8,989 bases of DNA, from NCBI GenBank assembly GCA_918219625.1, contig CAKJXT010000042.1, positions 1-8,989 on the forward strand, in the 5' to 3' direction. Below are positions 5,251-8,989 of this stretch, in pieces (the stretch's first letter is position 1; each line of letters opens with the position of its first letter). The notes below the pieces were generated by a model, which worked only from the letters and a program-made list of their open reading frames with translations, did no database searches and was not told where the DNA came from. The position numbers and the translations under genes were made by a program. The DNA comes from Bacilli bacterium (GTDB lineage Bacteria; Bacillota_I; Bacilli_A; RF39; UBA660).

Positions 5251-6615
5251 ATGAACGATTATAAAATTGTTATTGATCCTGGTCATGGTGGTAGCGATCC
5301 TGGAGCAAGTGGTAATGGTATTATTGAGAAAAATTTAACTTTAGATATTTCTAAATATATGTATGATAGATTTCGTGAATTGGGTATTCCTGTTTCTATT
5401 ACGAGACTTGATGATAGCACTTTAAGTCCTAGTGATAGGGTTAATAAGATACTTAGTTTTTATGGGTCAGATCCTAATGTTATAGTTATATCTAATCATA
5501 TAAATGCAGGAGGTGGGGATGGTGCTGAAGTAATTTATGCTTTAAGAAATAGTAGTAAGTTCGCTGATTTAATTGGTAATGAATTGAAAAAAGAAGGTCA
5601 AAATTTTAGAAAGTCTTTTCAAAGAAGATTGCCATCTAACAGTAGTAAAGATTATTATTTTATTCATAGAAATACAGGTAATACTGAACCAGTTATTGTT
5701 GAATATGGCTTTTTAGATAGCTCTAAGGATGATGTTAATCAATTAAAGAATAATTATAGAAATTTATCTGAGGCTGTTGTTAGAGCTGTACTTGAATATA
5801 CTGGTTATGAATATCAACCATCTGATAGTGATTTATATGTTGTCAAAAAAGGAGATTCTTTATGGAGTATCGCTAAGAAGTATGGAATAAGTGTTGATGA
5901 ATTAAAGGATTTAAATAATTTAAGTGGTAATATGTTAAGTATTGGTCAGACTTTAAAGATAAGTGGTGAACCTACTACTAATAATGACATTTATATTGTT
6001 AAGAAAGGAGATTCGCTTTATAGTATAGCATCTCGTTATGGAATAAGTGTTGATGTTTTAAAAAATTACAATAATTTAACAAGTAATAATTTAAGTGTTG
6101 GTCAACAGTTATTTATCCCTACAGGTCAGGATGCTTCTGATTTGATTAGTACTGATTATGATACGTATATTGTTCAACCAGGAGATACATTATTTAGTAT
6201 TGCGAATAGATATAATACTAGTGTTAATAATATAAGAGATATTAATAATTTAGTCAGTGATACATTAGTTATTGGACAACAATTATTAGTTCCTACTAAT
6301 GAAGAAATTATTGATACATCTATTACTAATTTTACTAATTATAGAGTTTTAGCAGGTGATACTTTATATAGTATTGCTGCTCGTAATGGTGTTACTGTCG
6401 ATGAACTTAAAAGTATTAATAATCTAACTAGCGATAATTTAAGTGTTAATCAAGTACTTAAGATTCCTGTTAGAGAAACTACTGTTTATACTGTAAAAAG
6501 AGGTGATACGTTGTATAGTATTGCTAGAGAGTATAATACAAGTATTGATGAAATTATGAAAAAAAATAATTTAAAAAGTAATCTTTTATCTATTGGTCAA
6601 CAAATTGTTTTATAG
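5251..6615 (+). CDS. N-acetylmuramoyl-L-alanine amidase (Amidase_3) with five LysM repeats
   Basis: 454 residues. The zinc-dependent Amidase_3 domain (about 4-183) cleaves the bond between N-acetylmuramic acid and the stem peptide of peptidoglycan. Visible motifs are IDPGHGG (zinc ligand H12), IIEKN (E26), ISNHINA (H83) and VEYGF (catalytic E151). Five LysM repeats follow at about 196-237, 248-290, 306-348, 364-406 and 413-454; each has a G-D-(S/T)-L start and a hydrophobic end, with Ser/Thr/Asp-rich linkers, and they bind the glycan strands. GAGGAGG just upstream fixes ATG 5251, which gives no signal peptide. An in-frame TTG at 5173 would add a hydrophobic start, but it overlaps the previous terminator and the ribosome binding site, so I reject it. 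Lack of a signal is known in mother-cell lytic amidases such as CwlC and in many phage endolysins. No good promoter is seen directly upstream. The stop codon overlaps the terminator. Confidence 0.93.
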   Translation: MNDYKIVIDPGHGGSDPGASGNGIIEKNLTLDISKYMYDRFRELGIPVSITRLDDSTLSPSDRVNKILSFYGSDPNVIVISNHINAGGGDGAEVIYALRNSSKFADLIGNELKKEGQNFRKSFQRRLPSNSSKDYYFIHRNTGNTEPVIVEYGFLDSSKDDVNQLKNNYRNLSEAVVRAVLEYTGYEYQPSDSDLYVVKKGDSLWSIAKKYGISVDELKDLNNLSGNMLSIGQTLKISGEPTTNNDIYIVKKGDSLYSIASRYGISVDVLKNYNNLTSNNLSVGQQLFIPTGQDASDLISTDYDTYIVQPGDTLFSIANRYNTSVNNIRDINNLVSDTLVIGQQLLVPTNEEIIDTSITNFTNYRVLAGDTLYSIAARNGVTVDELKSINNLTSDNLSVNQVLKIPVRETTVYTVKRGDTLYSIAREYNTSIDEIMKKNNLKSNLLSIGQQIVL

Positions 6616-6619
6616 CACT
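6599..6619 (+). repeat. Direct repeat, left copy (amidase 3' end)
   Basis: A 21-bp sequence identical to 8702-8722. Here it covers the last codons of the amidase (Q-I-V-L-stop) and the first arm of its terminator. Beyond 21 bp the copies differ by one indel and one substitution, but both remain terminator hairpins with the same T tract. The copies are 2103 bp apart and bracket the accessory module. Confidence 0.9.
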
Positions 6620-6635
6620 ATTGGTGCTTTTTTTT
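6614..6635 (+). terminator. Intrinsic terminator after the amidase
   Basis: AGCAC (6614-6618) pairs with GTGCT (6624-6628), followed by a run of T to 6635. The stem begins inside the TAG stop codon (6613-6615). Confidence 0.8.
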
Positions 6636-6668
6636 AATTTATGTATTTAATTTGTTGTTAATTTGCTA

Positions 6669-6674
6669 TATAAT
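6669..6674 (+). promoter_or_regulatory. Probable -10 upstream of the phosphoesterase remnant
   Basis: TATAAT at 6669-6674, 19 nt before an AGGGTGA ribosome binding site. No convincing -35 is seen. The promoter appears intact although the gene it served is broken. Confidence 0.45.
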
Positions 6675-6692
6675 ATCTTGTAGGGTGATATT

Positions 6693-6851
6693 ATGATATA
6701 TATAACAGGTGATACACATAGAGATTTTTCAAGATTAGATGGTTTAAATTTTAACGATGATGATGTGTTGATAATATTGGGTGATACAGGTATTAATTAT
6801 TGTTTTGATGAGGAAGATATTGGATTTAAGAATTTTTTAAAAAGGTTATGA
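6693..6851 (+). pseudogene. Truncated metallophosphoesterase (N-terminal fragment)
   Basis: The frame from ATG 6693 encodes 52 residues beginning MIYITGDTHRDFSRL. It carries the first two calcineurin-like metallophosphoesterase motifs: GDTH (D and H metal ligands) and ILGDTGIN (the GD motif). Full-length family members are several times longer and need later GNHE and GH-H motifs, which are absent. Frame and homology stop at a TTTTTTAAAAAGG run (6833-6845) where a different protein begins. The ribosome binding site (AGGGTGA, 6682-6688) and promoter survive. This is the 5' remnant of a gene cut by deletion or recombination; an active enzyme is not possible from this piece alone. Confidence 0.75.
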
Positions 6852-7062
6852 AATTATTAGAGATTATTGTAAGCAAAATGATATTAATAAGAATAATCAA
6901 GTATGTTGTCCTAAATGTAATTCTTTTGATATATCAATATTAGAGGGTGATGGAAGGTATATTAATGGATTAGATGAGATTGCTATTATATGTAATAAGT
7001 GTAGAAAAGTTTATGGATTTAGTGATGTAAAATATTATTTTGGTTGTCCTAAAGAATTATAA
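6844..7062 (+). pseudogene. 5'-truncated zinc-ribbon protein (C-terminal fragment)
   Basis: This frame is +1 relative to the phosphoesterase fragment and overlaps its last codons. It runs from GGT 6844, just after a TAA, to TAA 7060-7062 with no ATG, GTG or TTG start. It encodes about 72 residues with two CxxC pairs (CPKC near residue 24 and CNKC near 50), the layout of a rubredoxin-like zinc ribbon, followed by FGCPKEL. The natural N-terminus is missing. It is either the tail of a separate gene joined to the phosphoesterase head by a deletion, or less likely the tail of the same gene after an internal deletion. I cannot name the parent family. Confidence 0.6.
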
Positions 7063-7114
7063 CTAATATTGTAAAAAAATGTTGGTTAATAATGTATATT
7101 AAAATTAAAAAATA

Positions 7115-7123
7115 TGATACAAT
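7115..7123 (+). promoter_or_regulatory. Extended -10 promoter for the kinase/HIRAN operon
   Basis: TGATACAAT (7115-7123) fits TGnTAYAAT, 27 nt before the GTG start. No clear -35 is seen at 17 bp. It is the only promoter candidate for the two-gene operon. Confidence 0.5.
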
Positions 7124-7150
7124 ATTTGTACAATAAAGTAGGTGATTTGA

Positions 7151-8008
7151 GTGGAAAAGTATTCTATTAAGACACCGGGTAAAGATTTTATTTTTTTTGA
7201 TAGTAATCCTAATATAAAGGGGTCTAGAGTAAAAAAAATAGCAATTGATAATAAAAACGGTAAAAAAGCTTTTTTTAAATATGAAGGTAATGGGTATTTG
7301 GTAAGTGAAGCATGCTCTGAAAAAATGAGTTATGAGATTGCGAAGATTCTTGGTTATGATTGCGCAAGAATAGAATTAGCTAGAGATAAAGAAGGAACAC
7401 TTGGTGTATTAAATTATTTGTTTATTGATATAGGAAATACTGAGCATTTTGATGCGGTATCTTATTTAAATATTCATGATGCTGATAGACCTATGTTTTA
7501 TACTATTTCAAATATAAAGAAAGTATTAGATGATCTTGATGTGTGTTTATTTAACGGATTTATAAAGGTTATGGTGTTTGATGCTTTAGTCGGCGAACAA
7601 GATAGGCATGAAGAAAATTGGGGTATAGAGAGAATAGGTAATTCTTATAGATTTTCTCCATTATATGATAATGGATGTAATTTATTAAGAAATTTTAAGG
7701 ATGAAAAATATGCTCAGGATTATTATAGTGGAAAAAAAGATTTTAATGCATATATTAACAAGTGTAAGTCTTTAATATATAGAGAAGATCATAAAGGGCA
7801 GTATAAGCATTTTGAACTTATTAAATATTTAAATGATAATTATCATGATTTAGTACAGAAAGAAATAGAAAATTTAAAGAAATTAACTGATAATAAGATA
7901 GAGGAAATTGTTGAAAAAATACCGGATGAGTTATTGACTAGTAAGCATAAAGAATATATAATAATCTACTTGAAAAAACGAAGAGATATACTTTTAGCAA
8001 TTAATTAA
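7151..8008 (+). CDS. CtkA/HipA-like serine/threonine kinase (split HipA, HipT-like)
   Basis: 285 residues. The protein has the HipA C-terminal kinase fold of the type seen in Helicobacter CtkA: a likely ATP-binding lysine K43 (AFFKYEG), E57 in the following helix, catalytic loop D151-R-H-E-E-N156 in LVGEQDRHEENWG, and metal-binding D173-N-G in FSPLYDNG. The end (KIEEIVEKIPDELL..HKEYI) also resembles CtkA. HipA kinases phosphorylate proteins; in E. coli HipA and HipT act on aminoacyl-tRNA synthetases and stop growth. The N-terminal subdomain of full HipA is absent and is instead on the next gene, as in the split HipBST systems. No HTH (HipB) gene is nearby. GTG 7151 is the start, supported by AGGTGA (7140-7145). 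The next gene starts 11 nt after the stop. Assignment to the kinase family is strong; toxin function is inference. Confidence 0.85.
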   Translation: MEKYSIKTPGKDFIFFDSNPNIKGSRVKKIAIDNKNGKKAFFKYEGNGYLVSEACSEKMSYEIAKILGYDCARIELARDKEGTLGVLNYLFIDIGNTEHFDAVSYLNIHDADRPMFYTISNIKKVLDDLDVCLFNGFIKVMVFDALVGEQDRHEENWGIERIGNSYRFSPLYDNGCNLLRNFKDEKYAQDYYSGKKDFNAYINKCKSLIYREDHKGQYKHFELIKYLNDNYHDLVQKEIENLKKLTDNKIEEIVEKIPDELLTSKHKEYIIIYLKKRRDILLAIN

Positions 8009-8019
8009 GGGGTGATAGT

Positions 8020-8700
8020 ATGAAAAATGAAATGTGGTTAATTTGGAAACATCCTGAAACGAGAAGAAGATACAGAATTGGAATTTTAAGTTATGAAAAT
8101 GATATTTATACTTTTAGATATGTTAATCCAGAATTAGATGATGCGGTTGTCGAAGGATTTGAATTTTTCCCTGGGTTTGAAAATCTTTATGATGTTTATG
8201 AAAGTAAAGAATTGTTTGCTAATATTGATACAAGATTACCTAATGTTGGTAGAGCTGATTATTTAGAAATTTTGAATCTATATAATTTGGAGAAGGATTC
8301 ATCAAAATTAGAAATTTTAAAAGCAACAAAGGGAAGGTTGTTGACTGATAATTATGAGTTTGTTCCTGCTTTTGATTCAAATAAGGTTGAATTTGATGTT
8401 GCAGGTACTAGACATTGTCCTGATGTGAAAAAGTGTAAGGATTTTATTGGTGTTAATGATAAATTGCATTTAGAATTAGAACCTGATAATGAGTTTGATT
8501 CTAATGCAATTAAGGTTATTTTTATGAAGGACGGTATTAAGTATCATTTAGGATATGTTCCAAGATATTATTCGTATGATTTGACAGAATTATTGAAAAA
8601 GAATGTTGAGTATTCAGCAATGATTCAAAGTTTAAATTTTGAAAGTGAAATTAATGATGAAGATATTACTGCATTTGTAAAATTAATTTTTAATAAATAG
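8020..8700 (+). CDS. HipA-N-like (HipS-like) domain fused to a HIRAN domain
   Basis: 226 residues. Residues about 5-115 resemble HipA N-terminal subdomain 1: a short beta start (RYRIGIL..NDIYTFRYV), FPGF, then F..NIDTRLPNVGRADYLEIL and a KATKGRLLTDNYEF end. Residues about 122-205 are a HIRAN domain: FDVAGTRH, LELEPDNEFDSNAIKV (154-166) and LGYVPR (177-182). HIRAN domains bind DNA ends or 3' single strands in HLTF and occur alone in bacteria. HipS, the free HipA-N domain of HipBST, is the antitoxin of the HipT kinase. By analogy this protein may inhibit or target the upstream kinase, with HIRAN as a DNA-sensing part. Co-transcription is clear: 11-nt gap and AGGGGTGA (8008-8015) before ATG 8020. 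Two bases after its TAG the copied amidase tail begins. The HIRAN call is strong, the HipS call good, the role inferred. Confidence 0.82.
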   Translation: MKNEMWLIWKHPETRRRYRIGILSYENDIYTFRYVNPELDDAVVEGFEFFPGFENLYDVYESKELFANIDTRLPNVGRADYLEILNLYNLEKDSSKLEILKATKGRLLTDNYEFVPAFDSNKVEFDVAGTRHCPDVKKCKDFIGVNDKLHLELEPDNEFDSNAIKVIFMKDGIKYHLGYVPRYYSYDLTELLKKNVEYSAMIQSLNFESEINDEDITAFVKLIFNK

Positions 8701-8701
8701 A

Positions 8702-8722
8702 AACAAATTGTTTTATAGCACT
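8702..8722 (+). repeat. Direct repeat, right copy (amidase tail relic)
   Basis: Identical over 21 bp to 6599-6619. It reads as the last amidase codons (Q-I-V-L-stop) plus the terminator arm, but here it is non-coding and sits two bases after the HIRAN stop codon. It marks the right edge of the accessory module. Confidence 0.9.
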
Positions 8723-8738
8723 GATTAGTGCTTTTTTT
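8717..8738 (+). terminator. Intrinsic terminator (copied from the amidase)
   Basis: AGCACT (8717-8722), loop GATT, AGTGCT (8727-8732), then a T run. It terminates the kinase/HIRAN operon and is a diverged duplicate of the amidase terminator. Confidence 0.85.
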
Positions 8739-8748
8739 CTTTAAATTA

Positions 8749-8777
8749 TTGATATTTTTTAATTGTTATGTTATAAT
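8749..8777 (+). promoter_or_regulatory. Strong sigma-A promoter for tRNA-Trp
   Basis: TTGATA (8749-8754), 17-bp spacer, extended -10 TGTTATAAT (8769-8777). The distance to the mature tRNA 5' end is 17 nt. This is the best promoter in the window and fits a stable RNA. Confidence 0.8.
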
Positions 8778-8794
8778 TTATTTGTTTTTGATTT

Positions 8795-8868
8795 AGGGGC
8801 GTAGTTAAATGGTATAATAATGGTCTCCAAAACCACTGTTGGGAGTTCGATTCTCTCCGCCCCTGCCA
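8795..8868 (+). tRNA. trnW: tRNA-Trp (anticodon CCA)
   Basis: A complete cloverleaf of 74 nt with an encoded CCA end (8866-8868). The acceptor stem AGGGGCG (8795-8801) pairs with CGCCCCT (8858-8864), followed by discriminator G. The D-stem is GTTA/TAAT, the anticodon loop CTCCAAA holds CCA at 8827-8829, and the T-arm is GGGAG-TTCGATT-CTCTC. The base of the anticodon stem has one A-C mismatch (27-43). It reads UGG. It is the only tRNA here and has its own promoter and terminator. Confidence 0.95.
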
Positions 8869-8883
8869 TTATGATATTTAAGT

Positions 8884-8912
8884 CACTAACTTAATTGTTA
8901 GTGTTTTTTTTT
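8884..8912 (+). terminator. Intrinsic terminator after tRNA-Trp
   Basis: CACTAAC (8884-8890) pairs with GTTAGTG (8897-8903) around TTAATT, followed by nine T residues. Confidence 0.85.
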
Positions 8913-8931
8913 GTTTTTGTTTTTGAAAATA

Positions 8932-8961
8932 TTGCTTTTACTTATATGATTATGTTATATT
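8932..8961 (+). promoter_or_regulatory. Promoter for the gene at the right edge
   Basis: TTGCTT (8932-8937), an 18-bp spacer and extended -10 TGTTATATT (8953-8961). Its core closely matches the tRNA and thioredoxin promoters. Confidence 0.6.
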
Positions 8962-8982
8962 TTGGGTAGTTGAGGTGAATTT

Positions 8983-8989
8983 ATGTCTA
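8983..8989 (+). CDS. Start of a gene that continues outside the window
   Basis: ATG at 8983-8985 follows a GAGGTGA ribosome binding site (8972-8978) and a promoter at 8932-8961. Only Met-Ser and one further base are present, so the product cannot be known. Confidence 0.55.

Noticed and set aside
6693..6860. TGA read as tryptophan (Mycoplasma code) to extend the phosphoesterase fragment
   Set aside because: Reading through TGA 6849 reaches a TAG two codons later. No intact gene needs TGA as Trp, and the tRNA-Trp has anticodon CCA.
7061..7087. Hairpin AACTAATATT/AATGTTGGTT as a terminator after the zinc-ribbon fragment
   Set aside because: The 10-bp stem has two G-U pairs, almost no GC, and no T tract on the + strand.
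8795..8868. tRNA-Trp as an integration (att) site for the kinase module
   Set aside because: No copy of the tRNA 3' end is found elsewhere in the window and no integrase is present. The visible direct repeat is the amidase end, not the tRNA.

Overview
The window is AT-rich bacterial DNA with the sequence habits of the Bacillota and their relatives: strong AGGAGG-type ribosome binding sites, TATAAT promoters (many of the extended TGnTATAAT type), short intrinsic terminators and GTT/GAT/AAT-rich codons. A low-GC, possibly host-associated and genome-reduced Bacilli or Clostridia lineage fits best, but I cannot place it more exactly. The code looks standard: no intact gene has an in-frame TGA, a tRNA-Trp with anticodon CCA is present, and all eight complete genes end in TAG (six) or TAA (two). 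All genes are on the + strand.

Layout. Positions 1-55 hold the lysine- and aspartate-rich tail of a gene that enters from the left. A stretch of hairpins follows and ends in an intrinsic terminator (56-192). Positions 331-1959 encode a homing-endonuclease-like protein: three zinc ribbons, a Vsr-like PD-(D/E)XK nuclease, a fourth zinc ribbon and two NUMOD1/IENR1-type repeats. Positions 1960-2383 are a small transcription unit. Its promoter is flanked by three copies of a DnaA-box-like 9-mer, it encodes a broken or minimal SEC-C zinc-knuckle peptide, and it has its own terminator. Positions 2384-5192 carry four housekeeping-like or hypothetical genes: a TPR-like protein, an unknown 182-residue protein, a membrane-anchored tandem thioredoxin and a bacterial PH-domain-like protein. 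Positions 5251-6615 encode an Amidase_3 cell-wall hydrolase with five LysM repeats and no signal peptide.

Positions 6616-8700 look like an inserted accessory module. It begins with remains of two broken genes (the N-terminus of a metallophosphoesterase and the C-terminus of a zinc-ribbon protein). A two-gene operon follows: a CtkA/HipA-like kinase that lacks the HipA N-terminal subdomain, and a protein that joins a HipA-N-like (HipS-like) domain to a HIRAN domain. The block is bounded by a perfect 21-bp direct repeat at 6599-6619 and 8702-8722. The left copy is the 3' end of the amidase gene running into its terminator hairpin. The right copy begins two bases after the stop codon of the HIRAN gene. 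tRNA-Trp follows, and the first codons of another gene end the window.

The most notable content is this split-HipA/HIRAN module and its duplication-like boundaries. I read it as a candidate kinase toxin-antitoxin or defence unit, with the HipS-HIRAN protein as the likely partner or regulator of the kinase. Next in interest are the DnaA-box-like sites around the small SEC-C unit and the multi-domain homing nuclease.
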